This document shows, in pieces, positions 32,370-43,849 of a DNA stretch of 64,000 bases; within the stretch, counting starts at the first letter, position 1; each line of letters starts with the position of its first letter. Source of the stretch: Hevea brasiliensis (Eukaryota; Streptophyta; Magnoliopsida; Malpighiales; Euphorbiaceae); contig NC_079510.1 of the NCBI RefSeq assembly GCF_030052815.1, positions 34,985,024 to 35,049,023 of the forward strand, read 5' to 3'. The notes beneath the pieces are model-generated. The model was not told the origin of the DNA. It saw nothing but the letters and a program-made list of their open reading frames with translations, and did not search any database. Both the position numbers and the translations under genes were made by a program.

Positions 32370-33344
32370 CTAGTTCCTAGGGCTCTCAAGACTACCCGAA
32401 TCTAGAAGTGAACCTAGGATCTGCATCGATATGATAGATACTGGCACTCCATGCAATCTCACAATCTCATCGATGTACAACCTGGCCAATCTGTCCAAAC
32501 TATAGTCCATTCGGACTGGCAGAAAATGAGCAGACTTGGTTAGTCTGTCAACAATGACCCAAACTGCATCATGACTCTTCTGTGTCCTCGGAAGTCCCAT
32601 CACAAAATCCATTGTTATTCTCTCCCATTTCCACTCTGGTACTGGTAGTGGATGTAACAACCCAGTGGGTACTTGATGCTCTGCCTTTACTTGCTGACAA
32701 GTTAGGCATTTAGAAATAAACTCTGCCACATCTCTCTTCATACACATCCACCAGTAATGCTCCTTTAACCCTTTATACATTTTTGTGCCACCAGGGTGCA
32801 TGGCAAAAGGAGACTCATGTGCTTCCTTCAAAATGATCTTCCTCAATTCAATATCAATAGGAACGCATATTCTACCCTGGTGTAGCAGTAAACCATCATC
32901 TCTAACTGAGAACTCTGGTTTCTTGCCCTTCCGGACTTCTCCCAATAGCTTCTGATACTTCTGATCATTCTGAGTAGCCATTCTTATCTGATCAATCAGC
33001 ACTGGCTGTACATGCCATGCAACTGCTGCTTGCCCCTCATCATTAACCTCTAAGCTGGCATGCAATGATCTTAACTCATGTACCAAAGACAAAGGAGTAA
33101 CCCGTAGACTTGCCATAGTCTTGCGACTTAAGGCATCAGCCACAACATTAGCTTTCCCTGGCTGATAGTCTATCAGACAATCATAGTCTTTTATCAATTC
33201 TAACCATCTCCTCTGTCTCAAATTCAACTCTTTCTGGGTGCCCAAATACTTCAAACTCTTATGATCTGTGTAAATGTAACACTTCTCCCCATACAAATAA
33301 TGTCTCCAGATCTTAAGAGCAAACACAATGGCTGCAAGCTCCAA
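32370..33344 (-). pseudogene. Tekay RNase H and integrase zinc finger/core start
   Basis: Open for 324 residues. RNase H shows [10 protein letters not shown] and [17 protein letters not shown] with its catalytic Asp. The integrase HHCC finger shows [11 protein letters not shown] and CLTCQQVK, and the core starts at [10 protein letters not shown] with the first catalytic Asp. The frame is lost near 32410, before the second catalytic Asp. The RNase H start overlaps a broken zone (33345-33498). Confidence 0.92.
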
Positions 33345-33498
33345 ATCATGCGTCGGATAATTCTCTCATGCGGTTTTAGCTGGCGTGATGCATAGGCAAT
33401 AACATTTCGATCTTGCATCAACACACAACCTAATCCGTTGTGAGAAGCATCGCCAGAATCGTATATTCTTTACCCTGTAGGTAAAGTCGGATCGAGCC

Positions 33499-34521
33499 TC
33501 ACAAACATCTTTTCAATTCATCAAAACTTTGCTGGCATTTGTCCGTCCACTGAAATTTCACATCCTTTCTAAGCAGCTTGGTCAATGGAGATGCCAACAT
33601 GGAGAATCCCTTCACAAATCGACGATAGTATCCAGCTAACCCCAGAAAATTGAGAATCTCTGTGACATTTCTGGGTGGCTTCCAATTAAGGACAGCTTCA
33701 ATCTTGCTAGGATCTACCTTAATGCCCTCTTCTGATACTACATGCCCCAAAAAGGATATCTCCTTCAGCCAAAATTCACACTTCGACAATTTGGCATATA
33801 GCTATTTCTCCCTCAAAGTTTGCAGTACAATCCGCAGATGTCTATCATGCTCTTCTGCATTCCTCGAATAGACTAATATATCATCGATAAATACCATAAC
33901 AAACTGGTCGAGGTATGGTCTGAAGATAGTGTTCATCAGATCCATAAAAGCAGCCGGAGCATTAGTTAACCCGAATGGCATAACCAAAAACTCATAATGG
34001 CCATAGCGGGTTCTGAAGGCGCTTTAGAAATACTCGCTCTTGTACTTTCACCGATAATAACTCGATCTCGAGTCAATTTTGGAGAACACATACCGCACTT
34101 CAACCGATCAAACAAGTCATCAATGCGGTGCATTGGATATCTATTGTTTATTGTCACCTTATTCAAATGCCGATAATCAATACACAAACGGAGAGTGCCA
34201 TCTTTCTTCTTTACACACAACACTGGCGCTCCCCAAGGTGTCACACTTGGGCAGATAAAGCCCTTGTCAAGCGCTTCTTGCAATCGCACTTTCAACTCTT
34301 TCAATTCTGCAGTGCCATTCGTATGGTGTTATGGAGATTGGGTCCACACTGTGCATAACATCAATTTCAAACTGCACTTCTCTTTCTGGAGGTAATCCTG
34401 GCAATTCATCAGGAAACACGTCCGGAAAGTCACATACAGTAGGAATGTCCTTCAGTGCTGGACTCCCCACTTGGGTGTCTATCACATGTGCCAAGTACGC
34501 CTCACACCCTTTTCTAATCAT
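33499..34521 (-). pseudogene. Tekay reverse transcriptase, in several frames
   Basis: Pieces in order on minus: FPDVFPDELPGLPP (34440-34390), [20 protein letters not shown] (34210-34140), [14 protein letters not shown] with the catalytic FIDDILVYS (33987-33870), and [14 protein letters not shown] to LAGYYRRFV (33789-33600). At least three frame changes (near 34300, 34080-33990 and 33800) separate them. Motif content is complete, so breakage is by small indels, not by loss of domains. Confidence 0.9.
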
Positions 34522-34705
34522 TTTTCTAGCTGCAATCTGGTGAAATGATGTTTGAAGGCAATAATCGCCTCTCCTCAGACATTACATCACCATACCGAGG
34601 AAGACCAAAAGTGATCTTGATCTACAGTCAATCATAGCATGATGCCTGGCTAACCAATCCATGCCCAAGATAATGTCATAATCTCTGAAGGGCATTTCAA
34701 TTAAA

Positions 34706-35116
34706 TCAGACAAAAAAGTGTCCTTGGATCACCAAAGGACAGTCTTTATATAGCCTATTTACCCTGACCTCCTGGCCTAATGGACTAGTTACTAACACAT
34801 CATAGTCCATTGGTACACACGGAATAGTAGTAGAACACATCACACTAGCACTAACATACGAATGTGTGGAGCCAGGATCAAATAACACATGCACATCTTT
34901 GTCAAGGATGGAGAAATTACCAGCTACAACATCTGATGTTTCCGCCTCTTCCCTTTGACGCATGGTATATACTCTAATCGTGCGCCATCGATGCCGGCCG
35001 TTAATGCTCGACTTCCGTGGTGTTACCGGGACTACCTCTCGCCCTGCCTCTAGAATGATCGGTGACCCTGGGTGCGAGACTTGAGCCGATCCTTCGATGT
35101 AGTGAAAGACCTGCAC
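34706..35116 (-). pseudogene. Tekay aspartic protease
   Basis: VLFDPGSTHSYVS is the retropepsin active site, with Pro where Thr is usual (D-T-G to D-P-G, one base). Downstream, VTSPLGQEVRV and CPLVIQG match the Gypsy protease body. Frame open for 136 residues; the N-terminal third is the gag-protease linker and looks scrambled. Confidence 0.85.
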
Positions 35117-36140
35117 GGCGCGGACTAGTGCAATCCTTAGCGAAATGTCCGCTCCTCCACGCTTAAAACACGCACTGATGGCTCAGTAACAAACCCCACC
35201 ATGAGTTCTACCACGGGTTTCAGACCGCTGCATCGATAGAGCTCCTGGGTGCTTTGGTTGGGTCCACGACTGCATCGAGGTGGTCTTTGGCCGTAAAATC
35301 TGCCTCTCTACGGAGCTAGATCCCCAAACTGCTTTCCTCTTCCTGCAACCACTTCTGATGCTTGTTCATGAGTCTTTTCGCTTTCTCTTGTGGACCCTTC
35401 TTCACCGCCTTCCGATTCTATCTTTTCTAGTTCTAGGCCTGTGAGATCAATTCGCAAAATTCGATGTCCGAATCCCACAACTTGCATTCTCGGACTGCCT
35501 TAGCCCACCTCAAACCTCTTGCATCTGTCTGGGGTGGAGACTAAGCTTCCAAAGATAGTGGCTTAGTCTTGAAAAATCTCTCTCATATTCTCGCTCTGAT
35601 TCGGTTCCTTGTTTCAAACTCAAGAATTCTTGCAACTTCATGTCCACATATGCATCGGAACCCATTTCAGCCGGAACTCCTCAAGAAGTCGACTGTGTTA
35701 ACACAGTGGCTCCACCAAGTCGTGGGGATGGTCTTCCACCATTCATAGGCATCCCCTTGTAATAAGGAGAGAATACTCAAACTTCATTTCTTCAGACATC
35801 GCAGCTTTCTAAAAACCCGTTCCATTCTTTCCAACCACTGTTCTGCTTCCAATGGATCCACAGTGCCTTTAAAACTCGGTGGCCCCAAATTTCATCAATT
35901 TTTCATACTGCCGAGCTGAGGGCTGTGGTTGTGCTGCAGTACTGGCATTTGAGCTTGGGGTGGCTCATTACCCGCCATTTGCTGAAAGAAGGCAGCCATC
36001 TGCTGCATAAATTGAGCAGAAATCTGGCCGTGGAGCAGAGCCGGAGTGGTCGACCCACTCACATTCGGAGGCCGGGGCTTCCCTTGAACCTCACCAACAG
36101 CATTGTTCTTGAATGATCTCCTCCTTCCATTCCGTTTTTC
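35117..36140 (-). pseudogene. Tekay gag, heavily frameshifted
   Basis: Readable islands on minus include an N-terminal FMQQMAAFFQQM stretch (about 36000-35965) and GPPSFKGTVDPLEAEQWLER near 35885-35825, typical of the retrotransposon gag (capsid) domain. Between 35800 and 35120 the frame changes very often and the zinc knuckle is not clear. The density of indels is far above that in the integrase of the same element, which is suspicious for sequence error. Confidence 0.75.
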
Positions 36141-36299
36141 ACAATTTTCTACTTCCTGAGATCAAACACAAGGAGGTTGACCTCCGTTAGTGCATATTCA
36201 TGATGTAAATATGTCATATGCATCAATTAAAGACACTTGAGCAGTTGTACTTATCAAAGAAATATTCACATACATAGTCAAAATTTATTGCAAAACCAT

Positions 36300-36311
36300 G
36301 CTCTGATACCA
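36300..36311 (-). promoter_or_regulatory. Tekay primer binding site (tRNA-iMet)
   Basis: On minus, TGGTATCAGAGC is an exact complement of the plant initiator tRNA-Met 3' end, eight bases from the 5' LTR. Confidence 0.9.
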
Positions 36312-36319
36312 CTAAAACA

Positions 36320-39300
36320 TGTCACACCTTACCCCTCCGTAAGGCATAGCATGCTCCCGTAGAATACTTAATGAACTACCGAACTTCACCTACCGATAAC
36401 TCATTAAGTACCCTACAAGGGATTTTAAAACAATTTTCTTACATTTTGGAAGTGGTGAGCATTTTGGTAAGAATTAAAAACCATTTATTCAAAGTTTAAA
36501 TACTAGTAAAAATTTTTGTCCATTCAAATTTTGTCGCAGATTTTATAAAAATTTTGACAGAGTTCCCTCTGTATTTTGAGAAACCAGTTCTTCAAACACC
36601 TGTAAAAAGCACTTCCAAAACTATTTTACAACTCCCAACCTCCAATAATTCACAATTCAACTCAAGTCAATCCATTTCAAAACAGTTTCACAATCCAAGT
36701 CAAATTTGTCAACTCAGTATGTTCAATAATTCCATTCACAAAACATAAAGCAGAAAATCCATATGTACAAATATCAAATTTACAAAGAAAATCTAAAAAT
36801 AATAATATTATAGTTTATTTACAACTGCTCAATTTACATTGATACTTATGACATTACAGTATTTACATCAAAATAACCATAAGGGTATAAAACAATACCC
36901 GTACAAAAAGGGATCAAAAAGATCTTGTCAATCCCGCAGCTCACTCTGCTGCTTTCTCCTTGCTTTTATCTGCATGATAAGAAATTTAACTATCACGAGT
37001 ATAAACTTACTCAGTGGTGCACAATAAAGATTTAAAATGCGATACATAAATCATTTATTGATGAAACATAATTTGAATACTTCACAATCACATTTCGCAA
37101 ATATCAAAGCTCATAACAACTCATTTTGTCAAATAATATATTAAACAACAGTTTAGTCAAACAATTGCATAAACACAGTATTGCCAAAGTCATACACAAC
37201 TTAAGCCATGACACAAAATTTCCGATCAATGCCGTGTTGTACACCACGACAAAGCAATCTCAACCCCATTAATCGAAACCAATGAGGGAGGTGGCTAGCT
37301 AGCTAATGAGTACTCATCCGATCTACAACCTCAACTGGCAAGCCAGAGAGGGGAGGAAAATAAATGATCTCAACCCCATAAATGGAGGAGGAATAATAAG
37401 TAACTGTCATGCTAAGTGTGAATCAAAAATTCGTTTCAAACATTTCATTCAAATATTGCATACAAAAATCAATCCATTTCCAAAGTTACAATTTGATCAC
37501 AAGGTGACAACACAAAAGTTCATAAATTCATAATGCGTAATAAATCAATTTTTCAAGGACAAAATGCTTAAATAGGGTTTATTGTGCACAAACCTCAAGC
37601 GAGTCGTCCCTTAGCCTCGACTCGTTTCCTCGGGTTCCTTCCCGATATTCTTTTCAACTGAAACACAAAATTTTATAATGTTTCAGTACTAGAACTTAAC
37701 ATAAATCCCAAAATAAATTTTAACTTCGCATTTACCTATTTCTAACGTGTTAAATTCGACGTTCTCGAAATTTTGTGTTTCGGGTTACTATTCACTGCAC
37801 TATTTAAGTCAAATAATTGACTTTCTAAGGATTAATAGGTATGGAAACTCCAACTTCACCCACATACCACATTTTGTTCATTAAACTTGTTGGTTTTGGT
37901 CACTTTTTCAAAGCATAGGTCATTTTGGCAAAATTGCCAATTTTCGGTTTTGTGCTCCGAAGTTGCACTATTCCATTGGTCGATCTACTGTTGGAATTTG
38001 ACAAAACTTCCTTCATAGAAAATGTTCCTTATTGTCTTAAGTGTATTCTCATTTTTGGATCACCTCAATCGGAGTTTTGTAGCTCAAGTTATGGCCAAAA
38101 TAAGTTTACTGTTCACGTGCACTGTTCATACTGCACTTTTGGGTTCTGGCAGATTTTGGTTCAACTTTGGTCAGTAATTTGATTAAGTTAAGTTCATAAT
38201 TTGGTCTAACTTTCTTCATATGAAATGTTCTACTATGTCTTAGGTTTCCATCGGTTCAAGAATCGCCTAAATCCGAGTTTCCTAGAGAGAGTTATAGCCA
38301 TCCAAACATTGCTGCTCAATGAATTTTCTGCAGAGGTGCAGGTTTGGTACCCTAACTTTGCTCAATTATTTGAATGGGTTAATGGCATAATTTGGGGTGA
38401 TGTTCTTCATGAAAGTTTTAGATCTATATGCCCTCTACCCCTGGCCAAATTTCAGGTCAATTTGACCTGTCTAACTCGAGTTATGACCAAATGAACAGTT
38501 ACTGTTCATTTGGTCAGTTTTGGTGCAGGGCAGCCTGCTATCAATTCACTTTGGTCAATTGTTTCACCAAGTTTTGGTCAGTTTTTGGCCATGGTTCCTT
38601 AATGAAAATTGTGCTCTTTTATGTCTATTTTCATCTCCAATTGGTGGCATACCAATTGGACTTGTAAAATTTGAGTTTTGGTCCTTCAAAGTGGGTTTGG
38701 TCATCTGCCAAGAAGCATGACCATTGACCTACGAATTTAGCTAAATTTTCCACCATTCCCATACAATTTATTTGGTCCTAATTGATCATTATTTCATTTC
38801 ACAATAGGTCAAATATGCCATTTATGCATTTCTCCAATTTTTGGTTCATAAACCCTTGCATTGAAACCCTAAACTCACTAACTCTTGCATTTAACCATAA
38901 CTAGTGCACTTAACCTTAACCATTCAACTAATCAAAGCTTTTAAACTCATTCTAATGCATCAATTTCATGTAAATCATACTCCTATCCAGCTGCCCAAAT
39001 TTCAGTTTGGTCCTCACAATTTTTTCTTTTTCATTTCTTTAATTTCTAGTTAATTAGGCTAATAACACAACTAATTCAACAAAAGAAATCAAAGTTAATC
39101 TACTAACCTTAGTGCAGAATTTCTTTCCTTCAAACTTCTTCCTTTCTTCTTTTTTTTTTGTTGTCAAGTCCTCTATCAAGGCTTGAAATCAAGGTTTAAT
39201 ATTGGAGGTTTAACTTTCTATGGTGGAATTAGGGATTTGATCAAGCTCAAAATGAGCTTTAATGGAGGTTTTGGGTGAGGGAGAGGGAAGATTAGGGTGA

Positions 39301-40006
39301 GGCGGTAACTTGATGGAAAGCAGACCAAATAATGTTTTTTCATTTCTTTTCTTTATTTATTTTAGTTGATGGAAGACCACAAAATCCCATTTAATTAATT
39401 CAATTTATTAATTTAGTTATGACATCATGCATGATGTCATAACTTTTGACTTTTTTCATTTTCATCTCTTTTTCTTTTTTTTTTCTATTTATTTTTCTAT
39501 TAGTTCTTTAATTTAATTCTCAATTTCGAAATTTTCTTTTCTCCGATTTTATTTGACAGTTAGGTCAGGAGTCAGCTCTCGGGGTCAATTGACCAAATTG
39601 CCCCTCGCCGGTTCATCCCGGTTTGCAAATAATCCAATATTTCTTCCGGCTCCCTGACCTAATTATTTGACTGACTTAACAGTTCTTTTTCGTGATTTTC
39701 TCTTTTCCACTGTGTTCATAAGGGTCCTAAGGACCGCAGCGTCACTTTTTAAGGTTCGAAATTTGAGTTTAAAACGACTTCGCAGTCGTTCCCGAGGAGG
39801 TCACTCATCGCTGTGACTCTCGGCTCGTTTAACCTCTTATGTTCTGTTTTTCTTATTTATAGTCAACTAATTAAACATTACTAATTATTTGTATTTATGG
39901 CTTCTCAAGTTGTCTTAAGTGTGGCCCTAATCCCAATAATTGTCCGGACTGACACCGATCACCGGAACAGTGAAATATACCAGGCTATGCAAACGGGGGT
40001 GTTACA
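36320..40006 (-). repeat. Tekay 5' LTR (right copy)
   Basis: Same termini as the left copy. In the patches where the copies differ, this one keeps CAG/CTG words that also occur in the related LTRs at 13485 and 63437, so it is likely the better sequence. Confidence 0.95.
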
Positions 40007-40011
40007 ATGGG

Positions 40012-40250
40012 TGATGGAGGCTGTTGTTATTATGGCTATTGCTCTTAAAAATGGAGGAATAAGAAATAGCATTTTGGGATTCACAATAAGTTGGAATATG
40101 AATTTATTTGTTTGTCTTTGTTGAATTTATCCTTCTATTATAGGGCAAACCTCCAAATTAGCAAGACTTCTATGGTATATTATCACTCTACTTTTAATCA
40201 ACTCAAGATCAATTTTATTGAGGATACTGGTAATGCTGGAAGAAAATTGA
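40012..40250 (+). pseudogene. Captured plasma-membrane H+-ATPase fragment, rest of exon 3 and exon 4
   Basis: Directly after the ATGGG duplication the frame resumes as VMEAVVIMAIALKNGG, completing the WNPLSW-VMEA motif split by the Tekay insertion. An intron-like stretch follows (about 40056-40143, donor mutated, ending TTCTATTATAG). Exon 4 then opens GKPP and continues, with stops and indels, through QDF and IITLLLINS to a last TGGTAATGCTG corresponding to the Ala-Gly-Asn-Ala region. Homology ends at the right inverted repeat. About the first 120 codons of the donor gene are represented in all. Confidence 0.82.
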
Positions 40251-40272
40251 ATAGTTGCATTTTGGTTTTGTC

Positions 40273-40515
40273 CTAAATGCCTACATTTTTTCATGATGTT
40301 AACCATGGTATATCCATTATTAATTACTGTGGGCTTCACATTTAAATATTATTATTTTATGCTAACATAGCTACCACATAGGCGTCTCTAGACCCAACTG
40401 TCTCTCCTGATTACGATTGAGTCTAATTTGTGAAAATAGGTTAAAATTGATAAAAAAAATTTTGACCAAAATTGACAATTCATGTAAAGTTTTGGCCAAT
40501 ATTGACCATTAGGCC
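40273..40515. repeat. Right terminal inverted repeat of the Mutator-like element
   Basis: Reverse complement of the left repeat with scattered changes; longer by about 35 bp through small insertions (for example an A-run near 40455). Confidence 0.75.
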
Positions 40516-40642
40516 TTTTAAAAATATAGGCTTGGTTTACAATAAAAAAATGTCTGTATCATTTTAGATGCAAGCACTAGAAATTTGTAGGATAATTCAA
40601 GTTCATTTTTATTTTCTTGTGTTATGCTGTTTCAAATACATG

Positions 40643-40805
40643 TTTTTTTTTTTTTTTTTAATGAACAAATTATTAGAACCAAGTGAAAAGGAAGACGATA
40701 CAATATGTTACTAGGATATATATAAAAGATGATACAAGATAACAAAGTAAATAAACAAAGAATGTTCAATATCTTCTGGTATATTAGACTAAAATTTGAT
40801 TGTCC
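40643..40805 (-). mobile_element. Short poly(A) retroposon with 8-bp target duplication
   Basis: A T-run at 40643-40659 (poly(A) on minus) begins a 163-bp unit flanked by AATACATG at 40635-40642 and 40806-40813. No coding. It could be a SINE or a 5'-truncated LINE. Confidence 0.6.
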
Positions 40806-40880
40806 AATACATGCTTTTTGAGTGAAAGAATAGGAAGATAATTTGAAATGCACTTATCTTGAGGTCATTATATTGTTTTT

Positions 40881-40884
<4 letters not shown>

Positions 40885-40932
<48 letters not shown>

Positions 40933-41500
40933 ATAAGCATATAAATTTTATTAGATAGAATAAGAAACAGATGAAGAACAAGCTCAAGGCTACACTCCAT
41001 CCAAACAACAAACACCAAGCATCCCTCCTACAATGAAACCCACCAAAATAGCAAAAGATAAAATAGAGAGAGGGAACAAGAAACCACCTGCCACCCAAAG
41101 AAAAGCTAACCCCTACTATTTTCAAAAACAAAAAGCAAGAACCAACGTTCAGAGTTGTGACTAAACATCAACAGAAGGCAAAACTGAAACAATCCACTGC
41201 ACGCCCAAATATACATTTAATAATGATATCAACAACTTCAACAATTAGGTGCAGATGAACCACAAATGACCTCGAACAAGCTCTAGCATTTAAATACCAG
41301 CCAAAGCTATGAAGACCAACCAAGAAAGAAAAAGAGACGCACTTCCTTATCATTATGATGCTTGAATCTCCTAGCCGAAACAAAGATAAATAGAGAGCAA
41401 AAGCAGAGGAGATCATAATATCCTTATTACACATAGATGAGCCCTAGACCTAGTGGTGATGTCTAGCTTCAAACTCAAGACCAAAATAATAGATTTTTAG
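40885..41500 (-). mobile_element. LINE-type retroposon 3' end with long poly(A)
   Basis: A T-run of about 47 bases (40885-40931) is followed by GATAAGCATATAAATTTTATTA, the usual 3'-terminal look of plant LINE tails read backwards. Sequence to about 41450 is purine-rich on + with no conserved domain, so the copy is 5' truncated. The outer end is not defined; a weak TTTTTAGA repeat occurs at 40877 and 41486. Confidence 0.5.
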
Positions 41501-43285
41501 AATTCATTTTGCGAAACAAATGCAATCAAAGACAAATTGATTACCCATGCATGTTCATACTTGCAGCTGCATCAATATCCCACAATTGCAACAGAAAGCA
41601 ACAAGCTGCTATCCAATAAGCATGGAAGACAAAAAAATCCCTCAACCCAACCAAAACTTGGGAAATAATGTTATGTAAAAATTAAACTTAGATCCAGTTA
41701 CAGCTATTATTATAGTAGTGTTCATTGATGGAGCTTGAAATAAAATGTAACCCAACTTATCAATAGGCAGTTTCGTAGGACAATTTCATAGAGTCATAAG
41801 TCACTCCACTCCACTACCACTCCTCCACATCATCCAATGGGTAATTAATTATTATTATTATTGTTGTTAAGTAATCTTACATCATTTTCAAGTATTTATT
41901 TTTTTTAAGAAGTCAAAAAAATTATAAAATAAGATTTTTTTATTAATTTCAAGATTCTATTAGTTCTATTATAAATGAGATTTAACATATTTTTAATATT
42001 ATAAAAAAATAAAATAACACTGAAATTATAAAAATCTAATAAAAAAGAGTTACTAAAATTTCTTAATTAGTAAAACAGGCCCATACAATTATTATTTAAA
42101 TTAGAATGAGATTATAATATAAAAAAATTTTACACTATGCTCTAAATATATTTATCGTATATATTAAGTTTGAATGAAATTATTTATTAAGTTAAAACAA
42201 TAATATTATATCTATAGAGAAATATTTTTTTTTTCTCAAAAGCTCATTTTATTATGGGGTTGTTTGAACTTATTGAGAGGGTGAAGAAATGGCGCACCAC
42301 AATAGGATCCATTCGCAGGATTGGTATAAAGTTGTTAATTTTTGTTTTATCAAGAAAGAAGATAGAGAGACGTAGGGAACTAAAGGAGGGATTTGCATAT
42401 AAAATTACATCAAACATAGCATAATATATATATATATATATTAATGACAGAAAATTGGCGAGTGATTATTTTTGAGTGGAAGAATCTTTTCCATACTTTA
42501 GTCGACAAACATTTATTGGGGCCCCTTCATTCAACACTTGTACGTTGAATTTCAAGAATTCCACTCATGCCCCTAACCTTCTGCTAGTATTTGTATGAAA
42601 AGACTGTTCTCATTGTTTCAGTTATGTGACTAGTTTGTTTGAAATTTAATTCTTCTAGAACATACGTATAAGTTTAAACAAAAACTTGCAGAGTATTACC
42701 TATAATACCACCTATACAGTGATAAATGCATCATCATTTGGATTTAGGAGGTTAATGATAGATATAATATTTAAACCTATGTCTTGAATTTTATTTACAA
42801 TGTAACTTATTTTTTAATTTCTATTTTTATTATTTAAAATAAAATTTAAAAATAAAAAATATTAATTTTTAAAGGCATAATATTTAGATATAGGAGGTCA
42901 ATGACGAATACAATATTTAGGCCTAAATGTCATGTGTATCTCACTTATAATTTAATTTTTCTTAAAATTGATTTTTTTGTTATTTAAAAAGTTTAAAAAA
43001 ATGAGCCACTAATTTTCAATTTAATTTAGTCAAAAAAAAATTTAATTATTAGAATAGGGTTAAAGTTTTTTATTTAATTAGGCCAATAAAAAATTGTCAA
43101 CTTTTTAAAATTTGTTAAGAAATTTTTTAGGTTAAATGTTAACGTTGAAGAGACTAAGTTAACCTTGAAAGGACTAAGTTAATAATTACCATCTTCAAAT
43201 ATTAAAACTTATAAGGGTAATATTTAACTCTTACCTATTTAACCTTCTACTAAATACATTCTTAGGTGAGCTTAGACAAAGGAAA
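41501..43285. other. AT-rich intergenic DNA, no gene seen
   Basis: Contains (ATT)4 at about 41850, (TA)n near 42425, and two imperfect direct copies of a TTAGGAGGTTAATGA-to-ATTTAAA stretch (about 42740-42850 and 42885-42990). At 43120-43270 is a segment resembling the right half of the MITE at 60195-60430. Confidence 0.7.
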
Positions 43286-43371
43286 CAATTTTACAAAACT
43301 AAGAAGAAGGATTGTGGAGTGACACTTACAATTTTACAAAACTAAGAAGAAGGATTGTGGAGTGACACTTA
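43286..43371. repeat. Perfect 43-bp tandem duplication
   Basis: CAATTTTACAAAACTAAGAA... of 43 bp occurs twice head to tail (43286-43328 and 43329-43371) without a difference. A (TA)n tract follows at 43400-43420. Confidence 0.9.
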
Positions 43372-43849
43372 GACACCCCTAGAAAAAAAAAATCCCGTTA
43401 TATATATATATATATATATAGATAGATTGGGTTTCTCACTCAGCAGTCATATTCATTTACTACAAATGTTGTAGTGTTGAAACTGTTGAACAGACAGTCT
43501 TGATATTAATTTCATTTTTCTTCTTCTTTTTCTTATTATTACTATTGGTATTCACCCATGTTTGATATGATATAATTAAATGTGTAATAGAATCATGATT
43601 ATATTGCATGTTTTATTATTAGAATAAGTATAAAAAAATACTATGTGGTTTTACACTTGGATGAATGACGGACCATGGTTTAATTTTTATTAATTTGATA
43701 TCCTGTATTTTTCTCTTTTAACAAATATGGTTTAAATCGTTAATTACTATTAAATGATGCTGATATGGCGAACACGTGGCACTGATATGGGTGACACAAG
43801 TTCATCCCATAGATTAAGATTATGCACTTTAATTTCATTAGTTGCATGA

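Larger units (their letters stand above)
27843..40006 (-). mobile_element. Tekay/Del-type Ty3/Gypsy chromovirus, full length
   Basis: 12,164 bp on minus with LTRs of 3688 and 3687 bp, exact ATGGG target duplication (27838-27842 and 40007-40011), initiator tRNA-Met primer site, polypurine tract, and gag, protease, RT, RNase H, integrase and chromodomain. Very long LTRs, a tRNA-Met primer and a C-terminal chromodomain place it with Tekay/Del chromoviruses. The coding region has many frameshifts, worst in gag. It interrupts the captured H+-ATPase exon 3. Confidence 0.93.
27011..40515. mobile_element. Mutator-like element carrying an H+-ATPase gene fragment (Pack-MULE type)
   Basis: Inverted ends of about 208 and 243 bp (27011-27218 and 40273-40515) match each other in reverse complement throughout, starting GGTCTAAC and GGCCTAAT. 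Flanks TAATAAAAA and TTTTAAAAA agree at 7 of 9 bases, compatible with a decayed 9-bp target duplication. The interior (about 1.3 kb without the Tekay insertion) is a host-gene fragment and no transposase was found. This is the structure of a Pack-MULE. A 12.2-kb Gypsy element has inserted into the captured gene. Confidence 0.75.

Noticed and set aside
37925..38494. Frames of 85 and 89 residues with counterparts at 29445-29932
   Set aside because: They lie in the two Tekay LTRs; conservation between the copies reflects recent LTR identity, not coding selection.
41168..41434. 88-residue minus frame beside the long poly(A)
   Set aside because: No LINE ORF motif (RT or endonuclease) was recognised; it is more likely 3' untranslated sequence of the retroposon.
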